From contig NC_029519.1 in the NCBI RefSeq assembly GCF_001577835.2, positions 39,793,977-39,857,976 of the forward strand: a DNA stretch of 64,000 nucleotides. Reading direction: 5' to 3'. Under the pieces are notes generated by a model that did no database searches, had not been told where the DNA came from, and saw nothing but the letters and a program-made list of their open reading frames with translations. Below are positions 11,401-25,200 of the stretch, in pieces; position 1 is the stretch's first letter; the number at the start of each line of letters is the position of its first letter. Origin of the DNA: Coturnix japonica. Lineage: Eukaryota; Chordata; Aves; Galliformes; Phasianidae. Position numbers and translations under genes: made by a program.

Positions 11401-13787
11401 CAGCAAATTGGGTGCTAGCACCCACACAGCCAATCTAAGCAGTACTCAGGTCAGTTTATTATTCTAATTCTATGAAGATTCAGGGATTAGCTGTGACTTT
11501 TGCATTTAAGTGTGACTTCTCCCACAGCACACAGCTGCCATAGAGACAAAGGCAGTGCCACTGCAGATGACTGAGCAATGGGCTGTGATGTTGGACTGAA
11601 AGTGTTTGAAGATCCGTGCATTTGGTCACGGACTCACTTTTCCAGGTCTGCATACAGCACATTCCTCTGCTGCGCCTCTTGTGTCTTCTCTTCGATGATG
11701 ATCACTGGGCACAGCTGTGCGGGTTTCTTGTTTGCTTTGGAGGCAGTGGAAGTGTTGGGGGAGCTGTGCTCTGCAGGAAGCAAAGCCGCTGGTAGAGCTC
11801 TCAAGGGGGGATTACAGTGTCAGACACATGGGGAAGCCATGTCCGGGTAGATGCTGTGTGTGCTCCCTCAATAGGAGGAGAAAATATGCCTGGCATTTGT
11901 CCCAGCTTGTTGGAGGGCAGAGAGAAGGGCAGGCACAGTGCCCAGCAGTGGGGTGGGCGTTGCAGCACCTGAGGTGGTTTCCCCCATTAGCAATGGTTCC
12001 TCCTTTCATTTCCAGGTGAACAGTTCACAGGAAAAAAAAATTGCTCTTGACAGCACCTGGAGCTCTCAGACCTGTGGGAAGAGGGATGCAGTGGCACAGC
12101 TCAAACTCAAAGCACAGTGCTTCTGCCTGCCCTTCTTCACACACGGTAGGAAGAGCAAGCAGCATCCCCAGGGCTGGATTCATCTGAATTGTTTCAGAAA
12201 TCTCCTTTTAAATGAGTATCTCCAAGAAGACACCTTCTCTACTATCCCAAAATAAACATAAACCTGGAACCATCTGCTCCATACAGGAACGTAGGTCACT
12301 TTGGCGTCCATCTCTGTAGATAACTCAGTACTTCAGAGCCCACCGAAGTGCAGAAAACCACAGTGGATAAACTGAACGTATATAGCAGCAGCTATTTAGC
12401 AGCTGCATGGTCTCACACGATCCGTACTAGGGGCTGGATTTACTAGGACCTTGCTTCTCACTGAAGAAAGAACAGCACCCCCTAAGGGCCCACATGCAGT
12501 ACAGCAACGCAGCATCGCCCCAACGAGCCCAGAGGCTGTTGCTCCGGACACCAATTGGAGGAGCCTGGGGCTGCCTGCCTATGGGAAGCAGCTGCTGTGC
12601 ACAGTGGTCAGTGTGAAGCTATGGTCAGTGTGAAACTATGCTCTGATGTAACATTCCGGACCCATCAGCAGAACGCACTAGAGAGAATGACAGCAGAAAT
12701 TCTCCCATCACTTTCCCCTCTGTCGCCAGGGCACTGGTTGTTTGCAACTCCCTGGCCACAGAGCACAACTGCAAGAGATCAAAAGAACGTTCAGCTACAG
12801 CCTTTTGTTGTAGACCACATCAAGCATGTAAAAAGCAGAACACCTGGGTCTCAGGTGAGAAACCACATTTTTTTCTCAGCAAATGTTATCCTAGAGACAC
12901 TTCCTTACTGAAAACTGATTTAAGTTTTTGCTCTGAGCCTCAGGGAAATGAAAGCTGTATTAAGGAAAAAAACAGTGATTCATCCCATGGTCAGAAATCT
13001 CCATCTTCTGGGATTCTGAGGAGCTCTCAAAGTATTGCCAAGCCAGAAAGTACCAACAGCGCCCCATGTCATATATCAGAGATGCTTGCATGGATTGTGC
13101 ACACATACAGCTACATTACACCAAGCATTTTTCTGTTGGCCCACTTGAAACATACCACATCGTGGTAGCAGCTCTTCAGCAGTCATTGGAGCCTCTGTTT
13201 TTCCCTATAGCACACAGAAACCCCAACTCCCTGGATGTGGAACATGGAGCTGCCACCACAAGCAGAAGCCAGCGACACAGAGCTCGGCTGGGAACTTCCC
13301 ATTAATGTAGAGAAGGAGGGGATGGTGACTTTAGGCTCTTCTCCTTGTGGTGGTCACAGACATCTATAGGGGATGGCAGAACCCTGATGCTTCTTTGGAG
13401 GAAATATTTTGTGGATTGATGATGTTCTCCTTCTCCTCTTAATTTCCAAATAGCAGAATGCAGCATCCTCCCAGCTATGCATTTGGTGGGCGTAAAGGAA
13501 TGACTCATTAGTCTAATGGAGAGTTATCTGGTCAATAAGTGCATAAATACGATTAGATGACAATGAGTCACTACAGATTGTAGGCTTGGGTGGGACTGGT
13601 GCAGGTACCACTTTGTTGGGGATCAGTGTAGGGCAGAGGTGAGGATGGGTTCAGGGAAGGTGAGATGCTGTTTTGTATCTTAGCTACAGAACTGTACCTA
13701 TAAGGTACAGTCACCAGGCTCCCCTGTGTTCACTTCGCCCAGCGACATCATCCAAGCAAGGTCAGTTCTGCTGAATCATGGAAAGAG
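11401..13787. other. Intergenic, no gene seen
   Basis: Nothing beyond short chance frames was recognised. Confidence 0.55.
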
Positions 13788-13860
13788 AGAATCATTATGG
13801 TTGGAAAAGACCACTAAGATCATCAAGTCCAACCATCAGCCCATCACCTCCATGAAGAGG
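13788..13860 (-). repeat. Short CR1 LINE 3' fragment
   Basis: An antisense CR1 tail with the diagnostic block GGTTGGAAAAGACCACTAAG, then ATCATCAAGTCCAACC. It is only about 70 bases long. Confidence 0.75.
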
Positions 13861-16800
13861 TTCTGGAGCTACACAGCTGTTTCCCTGGAGGAGTCACCCA
13901 TGTTTGGATGCACGTAGTGGCCCTCAGTGGTCCCACATGAGGTGAATGAGGTGCCCCTCATGCCCATGCCCAACTGCTGAAGGAATGTTGTGTGTGTTCC
14001 CTAAGGTCTGAGGCAGGGATTGTCACCTGGGGGCTAGAGCTAATGTTTTGATTCAGAAGATGATCTCGTGACTTATGTTGCACAAGCATTGGCTCCAGGT
14101 CACAGTCTCATGCTTTTGGAGCAACCCGTGGTTCAGATACTGCTCTGAGGAGGAGGACTGAGACCTCCTACTGATATTTTGGTATTCAGCAGCCACGAGA
14201 TCCCAGGTCACTTGCTGCTTGTTAGAGCCCTGGCCTGGAATTCCTGATAGATGTCAGAAAGTGAAATGACCCTGGCCATCAAGCGAGTCCTCCCAGGATG
14301 TGAGGGAGTTGCACAACCTCATAGGCATCGTTACACAACAAACAGTTGCATCTGCTTTGGGAGAAAAGTCTCCACCCTGGAGCATGGTCTGTACCACAGC
14401 TCTGCTCACAGTACTTTTCCAGGACTGAACTGGACAGTCAGTCCAAAGTGCCACACATATAGCAGGAGGCGGTAACTGGATGAAGTCATAGGGACAGCCT
14501 CGTGATAACAGGGCACACAGGTCTATAGGGCACATTGCTCAACTCTCCCGGTGCCTTTCTGTATTTGGAGCAGCCGCTTTCCTGGACAACTGGGTATCTA
14601 GTGAGGAAATGGCTAAACTGGAGACCTTGTTGGAGCAATCTCCTGCCAACAAACTGCAACACAAGAGCTCTTCTGCTTTAGTGGACACACAAAGCAGATG
14701 AGCCTACAGGAGAACTACATAGCTGGGTGTCCTGGCCCAGCTCTGCTTACTGAAAGGCCACAGGAGAACATCAGCAATGCATCCCTGCTGTGTCTGCACA
14801 CTTTTGACTCTGTTCTGCTGCTCTACTGGTACAAGTTGGGCATTTGGCACACATTTCACATCCACACCACTGGTTTATTATAGACTCAGAAACTCTTCAT
14901 TAGGTAGGCATAGAATTAACACCCCCACCCCCCCCCCCCCCCCCACACACACATGCACAGAATGTGATGAATCTGAACATAGCAGTCAGGACACAGCAAC
15001 TGTAAAATCTGACATTCCCCATTATGAGAAACTCAATCAACCCAAGTTCTTTGTGCTGCTCCTCTACCAGGCTTATACCTCCAAGAAATGCTCATAGCAA
15101 AAATGCCTCAAGGATGAGCACAGTGTAAGGAAGGCCCAGAGCTCATCTTCAGCCCTCTCTGCTCTATAAATTGTTCCAGATGTGACAGATCCCACCTCAA
15201 CATGGCAAACAAATCCAAGTGGATGGTTACTGTATTGGCAACGTTCAGACATAGCTACCAGCAAGACTACGGGAAAGAAAGAGGCGATTAGAGAAGATCT
15301 GTAGTTTCAAAGGAATGGTGAGTGCTTTGTGATAAGGCATTTGGACTTGGATATGAGAGGAACCAAGGATAGTGAAGGATCAAACACGTTCTTAATGTGT
15401 TTTTAACACTTAACGCTTCTCGGCACTGGAAGAAGAGTGCTGGTGGGTGCTGTAGCACAAAGGTGAGTGCTCATATGCCCTAAGTCAGGCAAACATTTCA
15501 GCACTTAATTAAAGGTCTGGAGAAGCACAGGTTTCATGAACAATAACCCTGTGTTTCACTGCAGGACGCTTTCACTGTTCTGCATCGGGAAGATGTGGTC
15601 CATGATCAGAAGGAGAATTGGTGCAGGTTAGGGCTTGGAGGGACCTCCCTGGCCACGAGTGGGGTTCTCCAGGGCAGGAGACATTGCCACAGGAAGCCTA
15701 TGGAGTGATGGCACAGAGAGTGCACGTGGCATGGGCTGCAGCCAGAGCTTGGCACCATGGGTAAAGTGATTAACTAATGAGAAAACATGAGATAAACCCA
15801 TGATGGAAGCTGATAGGATAATATTGACAGGTGGAGGATGGAACATACCCTGGAAGCAATGACCAGTGGCAATGAGGCAGAGTTGCTTTCCCAGGGCATG
15901 TTACAGCCAGAGAGCAGTCAGCTTTACAGACAGATGCAGAGATAAACCCTCTGATTTCCATACGTTTGCTGTGCCACATCATTCCCAAACATCCTTTGAT
16001 CTCAATCCCTCTGTTGCTGTAATTACTGACGGACGGTTGATGTTCTGTGCTGCTGTCAGGACATGCAAGCTCAGGGACTGCTCCTAAAAGGCCACTGCAC
16101 AGTACAGTTCCAACAGAGTAAGAAGTTATCTTACATCATTGTAACTCTTCTCCTTTGTGCTAACAGAAAAAGGGACTCGTTTGGCATTCTCCTGTTTGAC
16201 CTTGACAGATGCTGTAGGTCACTGCTGACCCTTTGCTTTGCAGACAACTCCAGTGACTGCAGACATCAGTCAGTGAGTATGGATCATCCAGGTCCATCTC
16301 AACAATGCAGAACCCTTCTGGATGGAAGGAGCACCTGAGATCTCCCATGCCTGGAAATAAGGTGCTGTACTCATTCTGTGTCAGCATCAGGACAGGTCCC
16401 CACACAACGGGGGTGGAACAAGATAATTGGATCAAACTATCAATAATGTAACTGGCCCACAGCCCCATGCAGGGCTATTGGGAACACTGCTTTTAGGTCA
16501 CAAAACGTGGTTCTGTGCCAGAAGGAAGTTGCCCAAACATTTCCAGTGTGTTATTCCTCTCCTTAATTTCACCTTCATGGCGCATCAGCTCCAAAGCGTC
16601 AATTATGTTTCCCAAAGATGAATGTTTCTGTAATGACACTAGGTGCACAGTTACACTAAATGTGCCCTCAACCCAATACTGGGCCATGGGAAAAGCCCTG
16701 GGTATACCTGAACACCATCTGATGACAGCCCTTTGTTTCAGTTAATTATGCTCTTCAGACCTGGGTCAGCTCTGACACACGTGGCACCCATGTGGAGAGG

Positions 16801-17161
16801 TGGCACAAAGCAGTGCTGTAGGACACAGAGCAGACTCGTGACACCACTCCTGGGACCTGGGTCACTCTCCTCCAGGCTCTGCCTGGTGACTGCTGCTCCA
16901 GCCTCCTGCTGCAATATTGGGTTTGTTCCTGGCGATCCCTTGTGCACTGTGAACACATTTCCTTAGCACGAAGGTACCGTGGAGGTGTTTCCTTTGACCT
17001 GAAGCCATAGCAATAAATGTTAATTAGAGACAGATTAAAGGTGCAGTCATGGATATGTGTATCCACACACACAAAATCATCTCCGAGGTGCAGTGTTTCA
17101 GTCACATTCTTTAAGTTATAAGTGCATCTCCAGGACACACTACAGTCCTTTGCCACAAAGA
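13861..17161. other. Intergenic, no gene seen; C-run at 14928-14944
   Basis: A homopolymer of 17 C followed by a short CA run lies at 14928-14952. No gene or clear transposon was recognised elsewhere. Confidence 0.5.
14928..14952. repeat. Poly(C)/(CA) simple repeat
   Basis: An uninterrupted run of C from 14928 to 14944 followed by a short (CA)n run. It is a simple repeat and a likely site of sequencing or length error. Confidence 0.95.
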
Positions 17162-17215
17162 TACAGTTCTACCTGGACCTATATAAGGCTTTTGACATGG
17201 TCCTGCATGGCACTA
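17162..17215 (+). repeat. LINE reverse-transcriptase remnant (CR1-like)
   Basis: A short sense-strand frame reads FYLDLYKAFDMVLHG. This matches the conserved YLDxxKAFDxVxH block of CR1-type reverse transcriptase. Only about 18 codons remain and the flanks are not recognisable. Confidence 0.65.
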
Positions 17216-18284
17216 TGTTCCTGGAGCCACTAGTAGTGCCTCTATTGGAGCAACAGGAGTGATCTCCATCCCACAGGATTTGAAGCTCTCCTTGTCATGG
17301 CCAGAAGCATAGATCATCCACACCAGAGGCCTGTATGATGTGAGTGGAGCTGCACCCAGTGCTGTGCTCAGGGACCGCCTCACTGCAGTCTGTGATGCAA
17401 ACACATCAGAAATGCAGACATTTCTGATCTCCTCCATATGCACTGGAGCCGAGAGATGCCCAAGGTCAGCTGTGTGTGCAGGAACATGTCCTTATCCTGC
17501 CTTGGGCAGCAGGGTTTAAGTTTGGGATTTTGAGTTGCTTTTGCAGCCAGGCTTTGTTTAAATCCAAAAGTCGACACCGATTAAGCTCTGGAGTGCTGAC
17601 ATCCATGGAATCTTTGGAGCTCCATCTCAGGAGTTCTCAGCACCAACCCGGGGCTCCTCCAGCTGTGGGCACTGCGCTGTGTGTGGGAACACCGGGACCT
17701 CTGGCGGCCACGCTGGGTAAGCATTCACCTTCGTGATAAGTACCAGCAGGAGCAGCGAGCAACCACCCCATGAGCTCTGTGCAGTCTGGAGTCATGACTG
17801 CTGTAGAACTTTGGAGAGCACCAGGCCCATTCAGAACTCTCAGCAGACAGTGGAGATACTGGCCCATCCCTAAGCACACTGCTGGGCCATAATTCCTTCA
17901 GCATCACTGTGCCCAGAACGCTGTCCCACGCTGAGCTGCAGCACTGCAGCACCTCATCTGTGGTCCTTCTGCAGTTGGTGCTTCCTCCAGCAAGCACAAA
18001 GGAAGTATCCACCTTCAGAACCCTCCTTCTGAACATCTCATGTCACACAAACAGGATGTATTAATAGTAAGTCACATATCTGCCTGTCTCTGTTCTACAT
18101 CAAACCATCCTATGCTTAAGGAGCTGCTGTGAGTGTCCCAAAGAGACGTTTTCAGCAGCACATATGACTGGAAAAAGCCAAAGCTGAGCCATTGCCACTG
18201 GGTGCTCATTTGCTGAGAGATACCTTAGTTCAGTGCCTTATATTATTTTCATCTTAATGCCTGACTGCATCTTAGACTATTTTA
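17216..18284. other. Intergenic, no gene seen
   Basis: About 1 kb between a LINE remnant and the 3' end of USO1. No recognisable feature. Confidence 0.5.
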
Positions 18285-19209
18285 TACATGTGTTACAATA
18301 TATTTTATTAAAACAGGACAAGAGCATTCAATGAACTCCAAGTGGCCACACTGACAGTTGTTACCAAAAATGAAACTGATACGTTTGATCTATTCAATAT
18401 TAATTTTTTCTTTTTTAATTTCATCTTTTATTAGCTCTTGAAGAGTCCATTAGTTATAGCAATCAGAGCACTTCTCATCTCCTTCCTGAAGCAGCCAACA
18501 GAATGTCTACTGACGTTCATGCCGATGTGGCAGCACATCAGATCGTTAGACAAGTATATTGCTCTTGGTTTTTCCAGAGACATTCTCCTTACCAGTGCTA
18601 CTACCCTTCTGGTGTGGATTTCCATGGAACCTCTCCCATATAGGTACCAAACGCAGCCATGTTACATGCCGAGGCACCACACTATCAACAACCATTTGGA
18701 GCCACAACCCTGGATCTGCAGACCCAGTCCTGGGGATGGCTGTGGGCAGTGCATATTGCAGCTGCCCTGATCCTTCCATCTCTCCAAAGGAAGCCATGAA
18801 CTACTCTGGAGCTCCATGCTGAGGGCAGAGGCAATAACTCCAGGGGACAGCAGTTAAACCAAACACTTCTGTATTTAATTAACAGTTCCAGAAGCTCAGA
18901 ACGCAGACAAATGCACAGAGCTCTGCCCATGACAACTCGCTGTGCAGCACCATCGCCATCCCATGCCTCAAGCACTGCCCATAGCAACTCCTAAACATGA
19001 ACAACATGGGGTGCTCATGTAGAACTGAACAGCGGTGTCTATTTGCTTCACTCCGCAGAGGTTCCCAACACCTCGGTAACATCGCTCAGCCCAGCAGTTG
19101 CCACTTGCCCTCTGCTCCCTGCACGTAGATATTTTGCTCTGTACACCAATAACAGATTTCCCCCCACTAACAAGGCCATCCTATGTCCATGGTGACACAC
19201 AACGGAACG
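18285..19209 (-). other. USO1: USO1 3' untranslated region
   Basis: The sequence follows the USO1 stop codon with no intervening splice sites. AATAAA on the minus strand occurs at 18427-18432 and again at 18304-18309. A T/G-bearing stretch (TATTGTAACACATGT) follows the second, so the transcript probably ends near 18.28 kb, or near 18.40 kb if the first signal is used. The end point is inferred. Confidence 0.55.
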
Positions 19210-19287
19210 TCAGTCCTGCTCCTCTTCATCTCCATCCTCATCTTCATCTGCTTGATCTCCAGATTCAATGTCATCTTCATCCTCCAC
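19210..19287 (-). CDS. USO1: USO1 exon 25 (acidic C-terminus, stop)
   Basis: Acceptor TTTCAG, then 25 codons starting [18 protein letters not shown], then TGA at 19212-19210. The acidic tail is the GM130/giantin-binding end in mammals. The serine in ESGDQ, followed by acidic residues, matches the known mammalian CK2 site in position. Confidence 0.96.
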   Translation of the reverse strand: MEDEDDIESGDQADEDEDGDEEEQD

Positions 19288-22200
19288 CTGAAATTAAGGT
19301 GATCTGTGGTGAGCAATGACATCCCCCCTGCTACCCTTCACATTTAACAATGAGTGCCACGAGCACTCCAGCTTTCCATGCAGTTCTGTGCAGTGCTTTG
19401 CAGTGTCACCAATGCAACTGTTCAGTGTTTGCTGGGGTGGCTTTCCTCTATCTGTCCTATATCTGGAAAATTTCCTCAGCTACAGTGATAGCTCTGCACT
19501 TGCCACAGATATTCCTCAGACTGACATCTCATTCATACAGCTGGAGCCAAAGCAGATCAACTGCTACCTCCCCAAAAGCAAAAAGGCACCAAAAAGGACT
19601 GGTTAAAGTATTGCCATGCCCAGGCTGCCTGAGATCTTACTCAACTCCCTTGTTTGCTCACCGGCATCCCCAGGTCCTTCAGCTTGCTCCTGAGGGCAGA
19701 CAGCTTCTGGTCCTGGTCAGCGAGCAGCACCAGCAGGTCATCCTGCTCCTTCTTGGCTTCAGCCACCTCCTGCTGCAGTTTGCTCTTCTCATCCTGAAGG
19801 ATGGCTACCGTGCTGCTAGAAGAGTCCAACTGCTGCTGTAGTGATGCTTTTTCCTCTGAAAGGGCTTTGACTTCACTCTGGAAATAGGACAACCACCACG
19901 TTGAAATTCCCCACGGAGGAGAGGTGTACACCTCCCATGTATTGCCCTAAGCACAACGGTGGTGGTACAATCCCCCAGCCCCAGCCCCTCCTTCTACATG
20001 GCCATGGCAGTGAGCTGAGGCCCAAGGATGGCTCTGCGCTCACGACTGACCTGCAGCTCCCCCAGCTCCTGTAGCAGCCGGCCCTCCTTCTCTGAGCTCC
20101 TCGATGCCACTGCACTGCTGGCACCCAACGAAGGATCTACGGCTGTGCGCTGCAGAAAGGAAGATGGAATCAGAAGCACCCTCACACTGTGCTCGAGCAC
20201 AACCACCACAATACCATCCTTCCAGTTTTGCACATGCCCATGGACCTATAGCTTTAGCTATTGGATATGATGGGAATCATGGCAGCAGTGTGTTCATGCA
20301 GTGTGCTAATGAGTGTTCAGCTTCAGCACCCATCTTGTGATGTCATAGGCTGGTGCTAAGGACACAATCACTTTGTTCTAAGCTATTCTCTACAGCTTTA
20401 GTGGGAAATCTTTTCAATAAACAGACAACTACATAAGTTCTGAAGCAGTTGCAGGTCTGCACAGACAGGCAGATGCAGCTGCTGTTGGCCAAACTGTCAT
20501 GTGTCCATTTCCAAACTCATATCCTCAGATATTTGAGAGAATATCCGTACAAAAATGTAATGGGAGAATTTTGGTGTTTTGGTCATGGTATAAACTCGAA
20601 GCACTGAATAACTGATTCCTGTATTAAAACCACTAGCAGCAACACCCTCACAGAGCACTGACTGCAGTCAGGTCTCCTCCCACCTCAGGATTTCTCTAGA
20701 TCATCCATTGCTTCATTTAACACTACTGAAATTCCTTGCTGATGCGTGTTGTCACAAGGCTGGTGTAGGAGAAGAGCTACCAGGAACGTTTTGTCCCCAA
20801 AGGAAAAATAAAGTGGTATGTCACTGGTACCATGGCTTGTAGCTTCTGGTTCTCAGTCTGAAGCTTCGAGATCTCTGCAGCCTGCAATTGGATCTGAGTC
20901 CTGAGCATCTCCAATTCCTTTGGGAAACAAAAAGAAATACATGTTTCATTTCAGATAGTAGTTCTTCACACCAGGCTCCTGTTAATTTAAATCTACCAGG
21001 GCAATTGCTTCCCAGCCTTGGTTTCCCAATCAGAATGTCCAGTCCACTTTTGAAACACTGCCAGGTATTTGCTGAGGAGCAGCTACCTGAAATCATGGAG
21101 CCCACAGGCATGCAGGAACTTACTTTCTATTGTGAATCTCACACTTGGAAACTTTCCTTTAAATACCTGACAATATTTCACAGTGGAAAACAAAAGATTC
21201 TCCTGAGTCCTGCGTGCAAGCTGAATTTCTGTTGATGGCATGAAGCTGCTTGGCCAAAGTTACTTGATTTTTAGGTACGCCATCTCAATGCTCTGAGATT
21301 GGCATCACCACCAAAAAGAGGGCCATCAGTGGCACCATGGTGCTCAGCACTCCATCCTTAGCTCTGCAGCCAGACACAGCTTCTGTCCAATCCTGAGCTA
21401 CTTCTGCTCACATAGCTCTGCTGAAAGCACACCACTCACCTTTTGCAATTCAGCACTGTGTTCCATGCCTCCAGAGCTGCTCAGCTGTGAGGACTGTTCT
21501 GTCCCCGTTTCCAGCTGCAAAGACTTCTGTAATAGCAACAGGAATTTTAAACATAAAGCTACACAGACTAAACACAGTTCTGTTGTCTGAACACTAAGTG
21601 AGATCCTACAGCACCACAGCTCACAGGTTACTCTCAGGAACAGTGTGAAACAAAAAGAAGTCTCTGTTCGAGCCATCCCTCACCATATTTGTTATCATCA
21701 GCTATGGCTGCACGATGCCATTACAGAGATGGCCTTCACTGTATAAAGCCAAAAAAAAAAGATGGAAAAAACATAGTACAGCCCTGTCTACCAGTTCTGC
21801 TGGGATTACTGGCTCTTGACAGCTTTTTGGCTCTCACCAGGTTCTCAATCACAGCATCCTTCTCCTTGAGCTGCCCCTGTAGCTGCTCATGCCTGTTCCT
21901 CCAGTCCTCCAGCTCCTCTCGCAATTTGCTCACTTCTTCCAGCTGAATGCCATTCACCTGCACTGTGTCACCATGGGAACTGTGGTGCTGCGTGTCCTTT
22001 CCTAGCAGAAAGTTTGTAACAAAAGTCAGTGACATCATTTAAAGTGTTTGTCCCAGAAATGAATGGACTCATTTCCCTCCTCCTTCCCCCTCACAGAGCT
22101 ACATAAGCCATCCTAAGTGCAGAACGCAGCAACAGCAAATTGTTAAGTGCTGCCAGAAGCCCTATACAGAGCTCTCACTTGTCACTGTCAACCCTTGACG

Positions 22201-25200
22201 GATGTATTTGTTTCATAGCTTGCCACAACCTACACAAGATCTCCAGTAACAGTGAGGCCACTGTTCATTATTCCTCCTGAAGCATACCTAGCTGCACTTT
22301 AAGGAGGTTGTATTGGTCCTTATGCTGCTGGATCTGCGACACTTGCTGCGTGACTGTCACCTGAAGCTGCTCGTTTTGAGATTTTAATGTGCTAACTTGT
22401 TGTTTTAACTCCTCAAGCTCCTGATCCTGGAAAAGAAAAGAGAGCACTTGCAGTATTACTGGAATATAGCACTGTAGGAAGGAAAAGAAGAGCAAACCCT
22501 TTCCCAGAATGCAAAGCACTGTTCAGTGGGGATGCTAGTGCTGCCTATAATGAAAAGGAGGACTCCATGCCAATCCAGACAGGATTCTTGGGGTAAAGGG
22601 CTGGGGGTATACAGCAGCAGTTTGCTATAGGGCTTAACTCCTTCCAGACCTCTGGAAGAGTGCTCCAGCATCCCCATACCATGGACACCAGGGACAGGGA
22701 AAGGAGATAAGAAATCTTGCCCTTGGGTTTTTCTTTGCACCCACTGTAGCCTACACATTTTTGGCTCACTAAGCCTCAGAAGCAGCAGAAGTATCTGCAG
22801 CTAGAATAAGCTCAATAAACCTCAGTGGAGGTCTGAAGGTGTTACTTAACCCCAACCACACTGCTGCAGGTTGCAGCCATGTCAGGTCCCTGAGCTACGG
22901 GGAGCTACTGCAGTCCCCATTAAAGAGAAGTTACTTAGCTCTACTTCTCAACTATTCCCTCTTTCAGCCACACCTTAGCCATCACCTTTTGAAAGGCGAG
23001 AGCATAGAGCATGGTGCCATTGCTCCTCACCTGTTCTCTGATAACCTTCTTGTAGTGGGTCACTATGTTGTCATGCTGCTCCAGGGTCTTCTTGACCTCC
23101 TCCTCTTTTTTATCTTCTTCACTGGACTTGTAGATAGCTTTACTTATGACACCTGCCAACAACAGCTGCCGTCAGCCACAGCCTGCTTCATTCATCTGTT
23201 TTGTCCTCATAGCAGTTCCAGCCTCCCCCAGTGTAACTCAGCTCAGGAAATGATAAACACAGTGTGTACTTTGGAGAAAACACAGTGGTCACATCACACA
23301 CTCTTAAAAAACAGAAGAGAAGATACTGCATTTTAACTCCATCACACTGCTGCTAATGGGACACACAGCAGTTGAGCCATAATGAAGAATACAGAAATCA
23401 GCAGTGTCTCTCACCTTCCAGTTCCTTCACCAGTTTGGTGAATTCATGATCAAACATCATCTGCTCAGGGCTGGAGAAGCCAGGCTGTGGCTTCTGTGCA
23501 GCTCTGGAATACAGCTCATGCTTGCTGATGAAGCCAAGCTTCTCAACAAAGTTCTCCCGCCCAATCCTCTTCTCAATGAGCTGCTTCAGCTTCTCTCTGA
23601 AAAGAGGAGACACGTCACAGTGGTGAGGCACTGGCACAGGCTGCTCAGGGAGCTTGTAGAGTCACTGTCCCTGGAGTTGTTCAAGAACCATAGAGATGTG
23701 TACTGAGGGGCTGCGTTGGTGGGCATGGTGGAGATGGGTTGGCAATTAGACTTGGTGATCTTAGAGGTCTTCTCAAACCTTTTCATGGAGTCTATGATTC
23801 TACTCTATAGCGCTACTCTTGAGAGAAACAATAAAACAGAACAGTTGTTTCTCCAGTAACAACTGTGACTATCCACAGTAGCATTCAACAGTCGACATTG
23901 CTCAGTGTGCCACTTGCTCACAGCTGAAGAGCACACAGCTATGAGGCAGAGCAATGACCTCCTCCAAACTGAGCCCACTAATCTGCATGAACACGGATGG
24001 CAAACAGTCACCCAAACATTCCTAACCCTTAAAGCACCATCTGCCCCTCATTGACATCCTGCTTTTATTCCCATACCACACTCACTTCCTGTAGTTTTCC
24101 AGAGAGTTGTCGTTGTAGTAGATGGAGATGCCGAGCAGCAATGCACAGAGGCCCTGCACCAGCTGCTCCTCCTCTCCCAGGTTCTCAGCAATCTGTCCCG
24201 TCAGCTGCAGCTCTCGTTAAGGATGCTGGAGACATTCCATAAGCACAGTGCATACACAGTACTTTGTTCCAAAGTTTGCTTCTAGCTCCTGCCCCAGTGC
24301 ATTTGCTTTTATATCAAGTATCCCTGTAAACTCACTGACTTAAACATTTAACAGCAATAATCCAAGTGTCTTTCAGGCAAGTGATGCTAACCTGCAGACA
24401 GGTCAAGGATACAAAGGGCACGTTGGCTGGGTTGTGCAGGAAGTGAGTGACAGCAATGGAGCAGTTGCTTAGCCACGTGCAGAGCAGCATCAGCAGTCCA
24501 ACCCGGGTCTGCACTTTGCTGCCCTGAAAGGAACAAAATCCCTATCACTCTCTTCCCACAATGAAAGGCTCCTATTGCGCAAAGAGCTGCAACAATTCAC
24601 AACTCACCTTTTCAGTTATGTAAAAAAACACAAGGCACACCTTTGACAATCCCCATTTGTTAGTTCTGCTGAGCACAGCTCTATGACACAAGTATGAACT
24701 CATTCATTTTAGCTGTTCTCAGTGCAAACCAACAAGCAACACAAATGTCAAATGTGACTCAATACAAATTAGCATCAAGAGAAAACCATAACCAATTAGT
24801 TCTGCATTTATATTAATACCAGGGTAACATGAAGGAACACACACACAGCTCTGTAAGGAAAGAACGAGGTGCAAAACCTCAGCTGAGGATTCAATGTAAG
24901 AAGCACTGTCCATAACACTGTGCACAAGGGCAGGAGAACATTTGGAACAGACTTCATCGTCTTCCCCCTGACTTCCAGAGATGCAGGTGAGTCATGTCAG
25001 AACAATACAGAATGCAGCCACCGGCACTGCACAGCACCCGCCTGCTTGGTGTACATAATAAGCAGATCACCTAGTCCAATCCACTGCTAAAGCCCATTCC
25101 CTACAGCAGGTTGAGCAGGAAAGCATCCAGGCAGGTTTTAATTATCTCCAGGGAAGGAGACAACTCTACTTCTCCAGGCAGCCTGTTTTAGTGCTCTGTC

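Noticed and set aside
15615-15680. Possible CR1-like GGGCTTGGAGGGACCT block
   Set aside because: Too short and without the ATTCTRTG tail or neighbouring CR1 blocks.
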